This document shows, one piece after another, positions 16,059 to 24,569 of a stretch of DNA of 64,000 nt; positions within the stretch are counted from its first letter, which is position 1, and every line of letters begins with the position of its first letter. The stretch spans positions 1 through 64,000 of IMG/VR virus record IMGVR_UViG_3300009448_000012. One strand, written 5' to 3'. Both the position numbers and the translations under genes were made by a program. This stretch comes from a virus. Under the pieces are notes generated by a model, which had not been told where the DNA came from, did not search any database, and worked only from the letters and a program-made list of their open reading frames with translations.

Positions 16059-16670
16059 ATGAAATACCCCAAGACGGACGGCAAGGCGAAGCGGATCATC
16101 CGGAGCGGTGTCCCTTACCAGGGCGACCGGCTGGCGGCCGCCCTGCCCTTCCTGCGCGGGCGAAGGCGCGCGCTGGACATCGGGGCGCATATCGGCCTTT
16201 GGGCCGTCCAGCTCGCGCCGGTGTTCGCTAAGGTGGCATGCTTCGAGCCGCACCGCGCGAGCGCGGCCGCGCTGTGCGAGAACGTCGCGGACCTGGAGAA
16301 CGTCGAGACTTGGGAAGCGGCGGTGGGCGACGTCCTCGGCGTGCGCGGGCTGGTGCAAGACGGGCTCGCCGCGCATCTCGACGACGACGGTCCGATGAAA
16401 GTCTCGGTCGTGCGGCTCGACGACATTTGCGAGCGGTACGGTTGGGACGACGTCGACTTCATCAAGATGGACGTCGAAGGGTTCGAATATTTCGTGCTGC
16501 TCGGCGGCGAAAAGATGATCCGCGCGCAACGGCCGGTGATCGTGCTGGAGCAAAAGCACGACGGCCGGTATGGTGTGGACAAGCTCGCCGCGATATCGCT
16601 GCTTCAGCGATGGGGCGCAACCCTGGAATGGCGAATGAAACACGACTATTGCTTGAGGTGGAAGCGATGA
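16059..16670 (+). CDS. FkbM-type methyltransferase 1
   Basis: A 203-residue protein. RRRALDIGAHIGLWAVQL is motif I (about residues 33-50), CFEPH the SAM-binding acidic turn, and DFIKMDVEGFEYFVLLGGE the diagnostic FkbM strand and helix. FkbM enzymes O-methylate sugars and secondary metabolites. The gene is followed by a paralogue with the same plan; the stop overlaps that gene's ATG at 16667. ATG 16059 is chosen over ATG 16023 because the extra 12 residues look unstructured. Confidence 0.78.
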   Translation: MKYPKTDGKAKRIIRSGVPYQGDRLAAALPFLRGRRRALDIGAHIGLWAVQLAPVFAKVACFEPHRASAAALCENVADLENVETWEAAVGDVLGVRGLVQDGLAAHLDDDGPMKVSVVRLDDICERYGWDDVDFIKMDVEGFEYFVLLGGEKMIRAQRPVIVLEQKHDGRYGVDKLAAISLLQRWGATLEWRMKHDYCLRWKR

Positions 16671-17620
16671 AGCATGCGCGCGCGGATTATGACCGCATCC
16701 AAGATCCCGCCGGTCTGATCCCTGATGACGAACCGGTTTTCCTGATCCGTGGTCAGGACCTCGCCGCGCCCGACACCCTTCGCGCCTACGCGATGAACGC
16801 TCACGTCGCCGGCGCGGCGAACGACATCGTGATGGCGACGCTCGATCAGGCGCGCGCCATGGAACAGTGGCAACGCGAGCGCGCGCAAGACGCCGGACCT
16901 CGCCGTCGAAAGCGGGACCCTGTGACCATGACCGGACAAACCATCATTGCCGGAATCTCGGTCCCGCTCGGCGACACGCACTTCGGCGACCATCTCGCGC
17001 AAAGCCCGCTGTTCGCCGGCAAGGGGACTTACCAGTTCGCCAAGATCGAGAAGGCGCTGGCGGTCTCACCACACCGGCGCGGTGTCGCGCTCGATGTCGG
17101 CGGGCACATCGGCCTATGGTCGCGCGTGCTCGCACATCACTTCAAGACGGTGATCGCGCTGGAGCCGCTTCCCGCGCTGATCCCGCATTTCCGGTTCAAC
17201 ACCGACGACTGTCCGAACGTCCGCCTCTATGAGGTCGCGGCCGGCGCCGAGAACGACGACATCATGATCGTCACGGTCGCCAGTAATTCCGGGAACGGGC
17301 ACGTCGCGCCGCCGGGCGCGGTCGCCGATGTCAATGTTCACCGCACGCAATCGGTCCGCCTGGATTCGCTCAACCTTCATAACGTCGACCTGATCAAGAT
17401 CGACGTCGAAGGTTGGGAATTGCGGGTCGTCGAAGGCGCGGTGAAGACCATCATGCGGGACAAACCCGTCATGGTGGTCGAGCAGAAACCGAACAACGCC
17501 GAGCGGTACGGCGTGAAGCAGCGCGCGGCCGTCGACCTGCTCGCGTCGTGGGGATATGTCGTCGCGTGGGAAAAGGCGGGCGACGTGTGCATGACGCATC
17601 CGGGCGCGGTGGCGGCGTAA
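16667..17620 (+). CDS. FkbM-type methyltransferase 2 with extra N-terminal domain
   Basis: A 317-residue ORF. Residues 1-86 form a separate domain (RIQDPAGLIPDDEPVFLIRG ... DQARAMEQWQRE) that I would expect as a free-standing small protein. Residues 88-317 are an FkbM methyltransferase with VALDVGGHIGLWSRV, IALEP and DLIKIDVEGWELRVVEGA, paralogous to the previous gene. An internal ATG at 16928, inside the polar 12-mer (16918-16929), could start a 230-residue methyltransferase alone; no clear Shine-Dalgarno precedes it. The stop overlaps the next start (TAATG). Confidence 0.75.
   Translation: MKHARADYDRIQDPAGLIPDDEPVFLIRGQDLAAPDTLRAYAMNAHVAGAANDIVMATLDQARAMEQWQRERAQDAGPRRRKRDPVTMTGQTIIAGISVPLGDTHFGDHLAQSPLFAGKGTYQFAKIEKALAVSPHRRGVALDVGGHIGLWSRVLAHHFKTVIALEPLPALIPHFRFNTDDCPNVRLYEVAAGAENDDIMIVTVASNSGNGHVAPPGAVADVNVHRTQSVRLDSLNLHNVDLIKIDVEGWELRVVEGAVKTIMRDKPVMVVEQKPNNAERYGVKQRAAVDLLASWGYVVAWEKAGDVCMTHPGAVAA
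16918..16929 (+). repeat. Polar 12-mer, copy 2
   Basis: Its AT begins the internal ATG at 16928 of the FkbM methyltransferase ORF. Confidence 0.7.
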
Positions 17621-18360
17621 TGCGCGAGTCGATCTTCATCGGGTTCGATCGCCGGCATGCCGTCGCCTTGGCGGTGTGCCGGCACAGCATCGAACGGCGC
17701 CTGTCGCGCAAGATTCCGATCAGGGGGATCGCGCTCGACGAAGTCCGCGCCATGGGCCTTTACAGGCGACCGACCGAGACGCGCCCGACCGAAGACGGCG
17801 AGCATGTCCAGCTATGGGACACGATCAGCGAATTCGGCATGTCGACGGAATTCGCGATCAGCCGGTTCCTGACCCCGCATCTCGCCGGCGGCGGGCTCGC
17901 GCTGTTCATGGATTGCGACATGGCGGCCAGAGTGGACCTTGCGCGGCTGTTCGACCTGTACGACCCGCGATATGCAGTCATGTGCGTGAAGCACCGCCAC
18001 GAGCCGCCGGAAGGCGTCAAGATGGACGGGCAAGCGCAAGTCCGGTACACGCGGAAAAACTGGTCGTCGGTCATGCTGTTCAACTGCGATCATCCCGCGA
18101 ACGCCGGGCTGACCGTGGGGCTGATCAACAGCGTCGCCGGCCGCGACCTTCACCGGTTTTGCTGGTTGCCTGACGACCTGATCGGCGAACTGCATCCGCG
18201 TTGGAACCATCTGGTCGGGCATACCGTGTTGCACGAACCGCCTTCCGACACGAACCCGGCGGTGATCCATTGGACGGACGGTTATCCGCTGCTGAAGGGG
18301 TACGAAAGCGCCGATTTCGCCGATGTCTTTCACGCCGAACTGACGAGTTGGGCGAAATAG
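17620..18360 (+). CDS. GT8-like glycosyltransferase
   Basis: A 246-residue protein beginning MRESIFIGFDRRHAVALAV, with a DxD-like metal site in ALFMDCDMAARVDLARLFDL (about residues 100-103). STEFAISRFLTPHLAG just before it is typical of this fold. WTDGYPLLKGY near the end resembles the acceptor loop. It is the last gene of the glycan cassette; a 134-base gap follows. Substrate unknown. Confidence 0.68.
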   Translation: MRESIFIGFDRRHAVALAVCRHSIERRLSRKIPIRGIALDEVRAMGLYRRPTETRPTEDGEHVQLWDTISEFGMSTEFAISRFLTPHLAGGGLALFMDCDMAARVDLARLFDLYDPRYAVMCVKHRHEPPEGVKMDGQAQVRYTRKNWSSVMLFNCDHPANAGLTVGLINSVAGRDLHRFCWLPDDLIGELHPRWNHLVGHTVLHEPPSDTNPAVIHWTDGYPLLKGYESADFADVFHAELTSWAK

Positions 18361-18494
18361 TAAAAACGCATTCGCTTTCGGGAACGGGCGAAATCGACTA
18401 AGATGGTGCCGCGATCGGCGGCGCTCGATATACAGCGCCCGACGCCCTGTGTTATACATTTCGCAGAAAGCGATTTTCTGCGAGGTGCTGTGCT
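18361..18494 (+). promoter_or_regulatory. Gap with perfect hairpin before the connector gene
   Basis: This gap separates the glycan cassette from the resumed morphogenesis operon. TATACA-like boxes occur at about 18429 and 18453, and CCCTGTGTTATA around 18445. CGCAGAAA (18462-18469) pairs perfectly with TTTCTGCG (18475-18482) around a five-base loop, 13 bases before GTG 18495. A promoter here is plausible because the cassette interrupts the operon, but no good -35 box is visible. Confidence 0.4.
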
Positions 18495-19175
18495 GTGCTC
18501 GAAGTGATTGATCCGCCGGCTGATCGGATTGTCAGCCTCGCCGAGATGAAGCAGCATTTGCGCGTCGATCACACCGACGACGATCAGGTGATCGACGCCT
18601 ATATGCTCGCCGCCGAGGGTCGGATTGACGGGCCTTGGGGGATCACCGGCCGGGCGTTCCGGCCGCAAACCTACCGCTATTCGATCCCGAACTTTCTCAG
18701 CTCGATTCCGCTTCCGTTCCCGCCGCTGATCGAGGTCGTCAGCCTCGACTATCTCGACGACCAGGGCAATCCGCAAAACTTTGCCGAGGCGGGTCAGTGG
18801 CGCGCGATCGGCGTCGGCAATGAGCAGGGCGGCGCGATCGTCCCGCTGTCCGGCGTGACATGGCCTTCCGTGCTGGCCACCAGCGACCCCGATAAGGTCC
18901 GTGTGACCTTCACGGCCGGATACTATCGCGCGGGCTCACCGGAGAACGACGCGGTCCCGCCGACGATCAAGGCGGCGGTCAAGCTGATGGTCGGTGACTG
19001 GTATGAGCACCGCACGTCGTCGGTAATCGGCACGGTCGCGGGACCGACGCCGCACGGCGTCGAAATGCTGATCGCGCCCTTCAAGATTTACGGCGCATAC
19101 TTCGCCTATGATCCGGCGGCCGCCGGCGCGGTCTATTCCGAGGCATGGGAAGGCTTCGGTTGTTCAGCCTGCTAG
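18495..19175 (+). CDS. Head-tail connector, HK97 gp6-like
   Basis: A 226-residue protein that would form the ring under the portal. The N-terminus VSLAEMKQHLRVDHTDDDQV followed by AYMLAAEGRID is the classical signature of the gp6/gp15-type connector family. It has more C-terminal sequence than the shortest members. The start is GTG 18495. Head closure, gp10-like and tail-terminator genes follow in the standard order. Confidence 0.85.
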   Translation: MLEVIDPPADRIVSLAEMKQHLRVDHTDDDQVIDAYMLAAEGRIDGPWGITGRAFRPQTYRYSIPNFLSSIPLPFPPLIEVVSLDYLDDQGNPQNFAEAGQWRAIGVGNEQGGAIVPLSGVTWPSVLATSDPDKVRVTFTAGYYRAGSPENDAVPPTIKAAVKLMVGDWYEHRTSSVIGTVAGPTPHGVEMLIAPFKIYGAYFAYDPAAAGAVYSEAWEGFGCSAC

Positions 19176-19184
19176 GGGGACGTC

Positions 19185-19541
19185 ATGCCAGCACAGCTTC
19201 AAGCCGGCGATCTCGATCGGCGGATCACCATCGAGCGAAACACGCAAGTCGTCGCCGGCGACTTCAATGAGGTCCAGGACGCGTGGGCGGCGATCGCGAC
19301 CGTTTGGGCGAAGCGGCACGACGCCAGCGCCGGCGAGGCGGTCCGCGCACAGGAAGTCGGCGGACAGATCACGACCCGGTTCACGATCCGATATTCGATC
19401 CTCGCCGCGACGATCGACGTGAAGGACCGCATTCAGTTCGGTGACAGGTCGTTCAACATCACGGCCGTTCGCGAACCGACCGGGACCCGAAACCAGTGGA
19501 TCGAAATCGACGCGGTCGCGCGCTCGGACAAGGTGTCCTGA
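19185..19541 (+). CDS. Head closure / head-tail joining protein
   Basis: A 118-residue beta-rich protein of the SPP1 gp16-like head-tail joining group. LQAGDLDRRITIERNTQVVA at the N-terminus, WAAIATVWAKRHD and RFTIRYSILAATIDVKDRI are typical. It would close the connector after packaging and bind the tail. Its TGA overlaps the next ATG at 19541. Confidence 0.85.
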   Translation: MPAQLQAGDLDRRITIERNTQVVAGDFNEVQDAWAAIATVWAKRHDASAGEAVRAQEVGGQITTRFTIRYSILAATIDVKDRIQFGDRSFNITAVREPTGTRNQWIEIDAVARSDKVS

Positions 19542-20002
19542 TGGCACTCCAGAATTTTTTCAATCCGATCGAGGTCGAGGGGCTGGCCGAACTTCAGGTC
19601 GCCTTGCGCGAGCTTCCCGACGCGACCGCGCGGAACGTGCTTCGCCGGGTCGCGAAATCGGTGCTCCAGCCGATCGCGCAGCGGGCGCAATCGCTCGCGC
19701 CGGTCGAGGTCGGTCGGTTGCGCCGGTCGATCGTCGTCAGCGACAAGCTGACTCGTCGGCAGAAATCGCAGTTTCAGCGCGACGACCCGAACGACGTCAT
19801 CATGTTCGTCGGCGCCGGCGCGCTCGCACAGGCGCACATGATGGAATTCGGCACGACGGACATCAGCCCGCGCCCGTTCTTGCGGCCGGCGTGGGACGGC
19901 GGAAAAGACAAGGTGCTACAGTCGATTAAAGACCAACTGTGGATCGAGATTCAGAAGGCGGCGGCACGGCTGGCGCGCAAAGCGGCGAAGGGTACGGGAT
20001 AA
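19541..20002 (+). CDS. HK97 gp10-like neck protein
   Basis: A 153-residue protein of the HK97-gp10 family. The pattern EVEGLAELQVALRELPD, VLRRVAKSVLQPIAQRAQ, and AHMMEFGTTDISPRPFLRPA is diagnostic. It acts at the head-tail interface or in tail completion. The start ATG 19541 overlaps the preceding stop, and a basic helical tail ends the protein. Confidence 0.88.
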   Translation: MALQNFFNPIEVEGLAELQVALRELPDATARNVLRRVAKSVLQPIAQRAQSLAPVEVGRLRRSIVVSDKLTRRQKSQFQRDDPNDVIMFVGAGALAQAHMMEFGTTDISPRPFLRPAWDGGKDKVLQSIKDQLWIEIQKAAARLARKAAKGTG

Positions 20003-20006
20003 TCAC

Positions 20007-20411
20007 ATGGCGATCATGGAAGGCGAGTTGATCGATTTGCTGCTGACCCACGCGCCGATCGCCGCCATCGTGGGTACGCGGGTATACCCGGCGCGGCGCG
20101 CGCAGGGCTCGGCGTTCCCTGCCATCGTCGTGACCAGGGTCAGCGGTCAGCCGCTCTATGCGGACGACGGCGAGGTCGGTTTGCAGGATGCGCGCGTTCA
20201 GATCGACAGCGTCGCCATGACCTATACCGAGGCGAAGAATCTCGCGCAGGCGGTGCGCGCGCGGCTGACGGCTTTTAGTGGTGTACACGGCGACGTAAAC
20301 TTCAGCTATATCATGTTGGATGAAGAACGTGACTTGCCGGAAAGTGGAGCGAACGCGGCGGAATATACGACGCGCGTCGCGATGGATTTCATCGTCTGGA
20401 CCAGGGGTTAA
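20007..20411 (+). CDS. Tail terminator, DUF3168
   Basis: A 134-residue protein that caps the tail tube. EGELIDLLLTHAPIAAIVGT then RVYPARRAQGSAFPAIVVTR and the VQIDSVAMTYTEAKNLAQAV helix are characteristic of DUF3168. The next gene, the tail tube, follows after two bases. Confidence 0.88.
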   Translation: MAIMEGELIDLLLTHAPIAAIVGTRVYPARRAQGSAFPAIVVTRVSGQPLYADDGEVGLQDARVQIDSVAMTYTEAKNLAQAVRARLTAFSGVHGDVNFSYIMLDEERDLPESGANAAEYTTRVAMDFIVWTRG

Positions 20412-20413
20412 AA

Positions 20414-20815
20414 ATGGACGGTTTTCTAGGGCGTGACATCGTATTCCAGTGGGGCGGTAATTCGCCCGGCGATACGATCGCGGGCATCCGCGAAAAGGGT
20501 ATCGAATGCAGCGGCGAAGCCGTCGACGTCACGTCGGATGAAAACGACGGTTGGCGCGTCGTGCTGACCGAGGCGGGTCAGAACGAAGTCACCGTGTCGA
20601 TCAGCGGCGTGACCAAGGATGACCGGCTTGCGGCCGCGTGGTTCAGCCTGGAGCGGACGCAGCCCGTTTTTCTGACCTATCCGGACGGCCGGATCGTCAG
20701 CGGGACGTTCTATCTCCAGTCGTACACCGACACCGGACCTTACAATGACGCCACGACCTTCGAGGCGGAATTGATCAGCACCGGCGTAATCAGCTACACA
20801 CCGGCGACGGTGTAG
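20414..20815 (+). CDS. Major tail tube protein
   Basis: A 133-residue beta-rich protein. IREKGIECSGEAVDVTSDEN, DGWRVVL, VTVSISGVTKDDRL and the late ATTFEAELISTG match the TP901-type tail tube family. It polymerises around the tape measure. It ends two bases before the chaperone gene, so the tail genes are one transcript. Confidence 0.88.
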   Translation: MDGFLGRDIVFQWGGNSPGDTIAGIREKGIECSGEAVDVTSDENDGWRVVLTEAGQNEVTVSISGVTKDDRLAAAWFSLERTQPVFLTYPDGRIVSGTFYLQSYTDTGPYNDATTFEAELISTGVISYTPATV

Positions 20816-20816
20816 C

Positions 20817-21263
20817 ATGGGCGCTTTCGATGACGTGACCTTTCAGTGGGCAGGGGTCAGCTATACCATCCCTGCCAACAAAATGATGGGTGCGATCGCC
20901 CGCATCGAGGACCATGTGACCATGCCGGAGCTTCAGCGTTTCGGCGAGCGGGGGGCCGTTCCGCTGTCCCGCCTCGCCGGCGCCTTCGCTTCCGTCCTTC
21001 GATATGCCGGCGCCAATGTGGTGCATGAAGACGTTTACGCGGCGATGTTTGCCGGCGCGGAAAAACAAATGGAAGTCGCCGAAGCCGTCTCGCTCTTAAT
21101 GGCCATGATGGTTCCGGCGGGGTCCCGCGACAAGATCCTGAAGGTCGCCGAGGAAGCCAAAGCCGCCGGAGCAGTGCCGCCGGGAAACCCCGTCCCGGCC
21201 GCGACCGCTTCGTCGAAGAAGCTTACAAAATCGCGGTCGGGCAAGCGTGGGTCTCGCCTGTAG
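20817..21263 (+). CDS. Tail assembly chaperone, G product
   Basis: A 148-residue protein and the zero-frame product of the tail chaperone pair. MMGAIARIEDHVTMPELQRF and the helices around FASVLRYAGANVVHEDVYAA are similar to gene transfer agent and alphaproteobacterial phage chaperones. Translation can slip -1 at G_GGA_AAC (21182-21188), about 25 codons before this stop, to make a longer GT form. The final zero-frame segment after the site is basic and low complexity, as expected if only the fused form needs the downstream domain. Confidence 0.82.
   Translation: MGAFDDVTFQWAGVSYTIPANKMMGAIARIEDHVTMPELQRFGERGAVPLSRLAGAFASVLRYAGANVVHEDVYAAMFAGAEKQMEVAEAVSLLMAMMVPAGSRDKILKVAEEAKAAGAVPPGNPVPAATASSKKLTKSRSGKRGSRL
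21182..21188 (+). promoter_or_regulatory. -1 frameshift site G_GGA_AAC in tail chaperone gene
   Basis: The heptamer GGGAAAC lies in the exact X_XXY_YYZ phase of the gene starting at 20817. Programmed -1 frameshifting at GGGAAAG-type sites between the two tail chaperone genes is established for lambda-like phages. The -1 frame then stays open to the TGA at 21413-21415. Confidence 0.85.
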
Positions 21264-21415
21264 AATTCTGGCAAATGACGCCTCAAGAATTTCACTGGCT
21301 GTGCGAGGCGAAAATGCCGAAGAAGGTCTTCAAGGGCAAAAAGCGCTCGATGACCGAAGACGAAGCCGACGCAATTTACCGCAAAGCCTACGGACCACCA
21401 CCAGGGGAAGATTGA
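21188..21415 (+). CDS. Tail assembly chaperone, T extension reached by frameshift
   Basis: The -1 frame part of the GT fusion, about 75 codons after the slip. It has no good start of its own near the junction. Its sequence DRFVEEAYKIAVGQAWVSPV and EFWQMTPQEFHWLCEAKMP carries the W-x-MTP-x-E motif known from the C-terminal chaperone domain of gene transfer agent-like tails. The fused product would have about 199 residues. It ends five bases before the tape measure start at 21420. Confidence 0.8.
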   Translation, partial: PRPGRDRFVEEAYKIAVGQAWVSPVEFWQMTPQEFHWLCEAKMPKKVFKGKKRSMTEDEADAIYRKAYGPPPGED

Positions 21416-21419
21416 TCAA

Positions 21420-23693
21420 ATGGCAACGGCAGAAATCGGGGCTTTGCGCGTTCTGCTGTCCATCAACGCTGGTGAGTTCGCGCGCGGGATACAGCGCGCG
21501 AGCAAGGACGCGGACGGCTTCGGCGCGAGCATGTCCAAGCTTTCCGACAAAATGGAAGCGGCGAGCTACGAATTCAATTCCGGCGTCATGGCGGCACAGC
21601 GCTTTGCGTCGGTCGTGACCAGCATCATCGGCGTAAGCCGAGAATTCGGGTCCGGCATGTCGGCGGTGTCGACCCTGGTCGACACCAACACCGAAAGCAT
21701 GAAGCAGATGTCGGAAGCCGTCCTGAAGATCGGACGGAATACGCCTGTCGCCCTGTCCGACCTGACGACCGGTCTCTATGACCTGCGATCCGCCGGCACG
21801 TCGGCGGAAGACGCTATGGACCGCCTGGAGCGGTCCGCGCAACTCGGCGTTGCGGGCCTGGGCTCCACGAAGGAAGCCGTCGATCTGGTCACGTCCTCGA
21901 TCAACGCTTTCGGCCTGAAGGGGCGGGAAGCCGACGACGTCTATAACAACATCTTCAAGACGATCCAGGCGGGCAAGACCACGATCAGCGGGCTTGCGCA
22001 GGGCTTCGGCGCCGTCGCCTCGACCGTGTCGGCGGCGGGCGTGAGCCTGAAGGAATATCTCGCCTCGATCGCGGCGCTGACCGTCACCGGCTTGCCGGCG
22101 GCCGTGGCACATACGCAGATCCGCGCGGCGATCGCCGGCATGACGCGCGAGAGCGAGCTTGCGACGAAGGTGCTCGACGCGATGGGCGTCAAGACCTTCA
22201 AAGAACTGATCGACAAGTCGGGCGGCATGGTCAACGCCTTCAAGAACATCACGACCGCGCTCGGCGGGAACGACGCCGCCATGATCAAGCTGTTCGGCTC
22301 GGTCGAGGCTTACAACGCCGTGTTGTCGCTGACCGGGAAGCAGAACGACGCCTTCACGCAGAACATGGCCAAGATGAACGACGGCCTCGACGCGGTGACG
22401 GAAGGCTTCGATAAGCGCAACGAAGGCATGGGCGCCGCGATCGACAAGATGCGCAATGCGGTCCAGGAATTAGGGATCGCGCTCGGCGACGCGCTGGCGC
22501 CGACGATCAAAGCCGTCTCGGCGTTCGTGATCGACCTGACGACCGCGTTCAAGTCGCTCGACCCTGAAGTCCAGGCCATGATCACGCGGGTCGCACTGAT
22601 CGCGGCCGTGATCGCGCCGGCGGTGACGGCGATCGCCTTCTTCGTGAACGCGCTCGGCTCGATCGTCGGCGTCGTGGCCACGGTCAGCGCGGCGCTATGG
22701 GGGCTGGTCATGGTGGGCGGGCCGATCGCGCTGTTCGTCGTCACGGCGAGCGCGGCCGTGACGGCTTGGCAGATTTTCCAAACCGAGATCATCGCGATTT
22801 TCGACGCGGTCGCGAGCGCGATCGGGCGCAAGGTGACTGAGATGGTCGAATGGATGACCAAGCTCGGGACCTATGTGAGCGAGGTCTTTTCCAAGATTTG
22901 GAACGGCGAATTCGAGGAAGCCATGACCCGCATGGGTGAAGGCATCGCCGGCGGGATGATCGTCGCCAGTGACGCGACGGACCAGCTCGGGACGTCGATC
23001 AAGAACGTCGACCTGCTCGCGCAGGAACAGGCGAAGAAGGCGTTCGAGTACAAGGGGCCGGTGATCGCCGCGACCGACGCCGAGGCGAACGCGGTGCGCA
23101 ATCGGAACAGCGCCTATCGGGAAGGGCTCGCGCTGTTCAACGAGACGCTGGACCCGATGGAAAAGCTCATTTTCAAGCAGATGCAGATTCACGCGCTGAT
23201 GACACAGGGCGCGATCGACGCCACCACCTACGGCCGCGCCATGGCGGCCGCGTCGGTCTACAGCGCCAAGAACATGGACGCGCTCGCGTCGTCGGTCGGC
23301 TCGAACTTGGCGACCATCTTCGGCGACAGTAAAGCGGTCGCGATCGCGACCGCCCTGATCAACACCTATCAGGGCATCACGAAAGCGCTCGCGTCCTACC
23401 CGCCTCCGATTTCAACCGCGATGGCGGCGATCCAGGCGACCGCCGGCTTCGCGCAGGTGGCCAAGATCCGGTCGCAGACGTCCAAGGGCGGCGGGGGCGG
23501 TGGTGGGGGCGGTGGCGGCGGCGAGGCGGCTGCAGCGGCTGCTGTGCCTGCTGCAAGCGTCAATCAAACGCTGATGGTCCAGGGCGTGAACCCCGGACAG
23601 ATGTTCAGCGGCGAGAGCATGCGCGGGCTCGCCGAACAAATGCTGGAATACCAGCGCAACGGCGGCAAGGTCATACTCGATCGGGCGGGTTAA
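21420..23693 (+). CDS. Tail tape measure protein, TP901 family
   Basis: Sets tail length and is carried in the tail lumen. The 757-residue product has the TP901 core at about residues 75-260, including FGSGMSAVSTLVDTNTESMK, GLYDLRSAGTSAEDAM, and AAGVSLKEYLASIAALTVTG. A hydrophobic cluster with several membrane-like spans covers about 385-450. The C-terminus has a run of eleven or so glycines, then GEAAAAAAV. At about 1.5 angstrom per residue, the tail would be near 110 nm; this uses the general scaling rule. Confidence 0.93.
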   Translation: MATAEIGALRVLLSINAGEFARGIQRASKDADGFGASMSKLSDKMEAASYEFNSGVMAAQRFASVVTSIIGVSREFGSGMSAVSTLVDTNTESMKQMSEAVLKIGRNTPVALSDLTTGLYDLRSAGTSAEDAMDRLERSAQLGVAGLGSTKEAVDLVTSSINAFGLKGREADDVYNNIFKTIQAGKTTISGLAQGFGAVASTVSAAGVSLKEYLASIAALTVTGLPAAVAHTQIRAAIAGMTRESELATKVLDAMGVKTFKELIDKSGGMVNAFKNITTALGGNDAAMIKLFGSVEAYNAVLSLTGKQNDAFTQNMAKMNDGLDAVTEGFDKRNEGMGAAIDKMRNAVQELGIALGDALAPTIKAVSAFVIDLTTAFKSLDPEVQAMITRVALIAAVIAPAVTAIAFFVNALGSIVGVVATVSAALWGLVMVGGPIALFVVTASAAVTAWQIFQTEIIAIFDAVASAIGRKVTEMVEWMTKLGTYVSEVFSKIWNGEFEEAMTRMGEGIAGGMIVASDATDQLGTSIKNVDLLAQEQAKKAFEYKGPVIAATDAEANAVRNRNSAYREGLALFNETLDPMEKLIFKQMQIHALMTQGAIDATTYGRAMAAASVYSAKNMDALASSVGSNLATIFGDSKAVAIATALINTYQGITKALASYPPPISTAMAAIQATAGFAQVAKIRSQTSKGGGGGGGGGGGGEAAAAAAVPAASVNQTLMVQGVNPGQMFSGESMRGLAEQMLEYQRNGGKVILDRAG

Positions 23694-23723
23694 GCCCGTG
23701 CGCATCTTTCTGGAGCGGTCCAT

Positions 23724-24569
23724 ATGAGCGTCGTCATCTCGTCTTCGCTGGTCCTGTCGCGCGCCCTGGTGGGCGACGCCGTCAACGGCAATAGCCCAAT
23801 CATCGGTTATGAAAACCGGGTCACGGTCGACAACATCGAGACGACCAGCGAAGACCCGAACTTTCCCGCGACCAATCTCGCGAACGTGGCGACCCACGAA
23901 CTATGGAAGGGCATCAGCGGGTCGCCGGCGGCCGGCGACGAGTACATCACGATCACGACCGCGACCAGCGAAGAAATCGACTATGTCGGCATCGCGAATC
24001 ACAACCTTGGGTCCGGCCTGTTCCCGGTGTCGGTCGAGGTCCAGGCCGGCGAATTCGACTCGTTCGTGGAGGTCATCTCCGATCGGTTCCTGGTCGACGA
24101 CAAGCCGGTCATCTTCCGGTTCACGCCCCAAGCCGCGACGGCCGTGCGGGTGAAAATCCAGGCGTCGCAAGCGGCCGTGCCGGTCGTGCCGGAAGCGGCC
24201 GTCGTCTATGTCGGCAAGTTGCTCGTGCTCCAGCGCCGGATCTATGTCGGGCACACGCCCATTCCCTACGGCCGCAACACGCAAGTGATCAACGGCAAAA
24301 GCGAGAGCGGGAATTTCCTCGGTCGGATCATCGTCGGCGAGACGCGCTCGACCGGCATCAGCATGTCGAACATGACGCCGGCGTGGTATCGGACTTACAT
24401 GGACCCGTTCGTCGTGTCGGCGCAAAGCAAGCCGTTCTTTTTCAACTGGCGCCCGCTCGACTACCCGGAAGAAAGCGGCTTTTGCTGGGTCACTGACGAG
24501 CCGCGTCCTTCAAATCAGCGTCCTAACGGCATGATGCAAATCGCCTTTCAGATGAACGGGATCGTCTAA
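23724..24569 (+). CDS. Distal tail-like protein
   Basis: A 281-residue beta-rich protein just after the tape measure, the usual place of the distal tail hub. Segments such as VTVDNIETTSEDPNFPATNL, IDYVGIANHNLGSGLFPVSV and the late FFFNWRPLDYPEESGFCWVT suggest a discoidin-like or galectin-like fold; this is a resemblance, not a proven match. It overlaps the hub gene by one base. Confidence 0.68.
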   Translation: MSVVISSSLVLSRALVGDAVNGNSPIIGYENRVTVDNIETTSEDPNFPATNLANVATHELWKGISGSPAAGDEYITITTATSEEIDYVGIANHNLGSGLFPVSVEVQAGEFDSFVEVISDRFLVDDKPVIFRFTPQAATAVRVKIQASQAAVPVVPEAAVVYVGKLLVLQRRIYVGHTPIPYGRNTQVINGKSESGNFLGRIIVGETRSTGISMSNMTPAWYRTYMDPFVVSAQSKPFFFNWRPLDYPEESGFCWVTDEPRPSNQRPNGMMQIAFQMNGIV

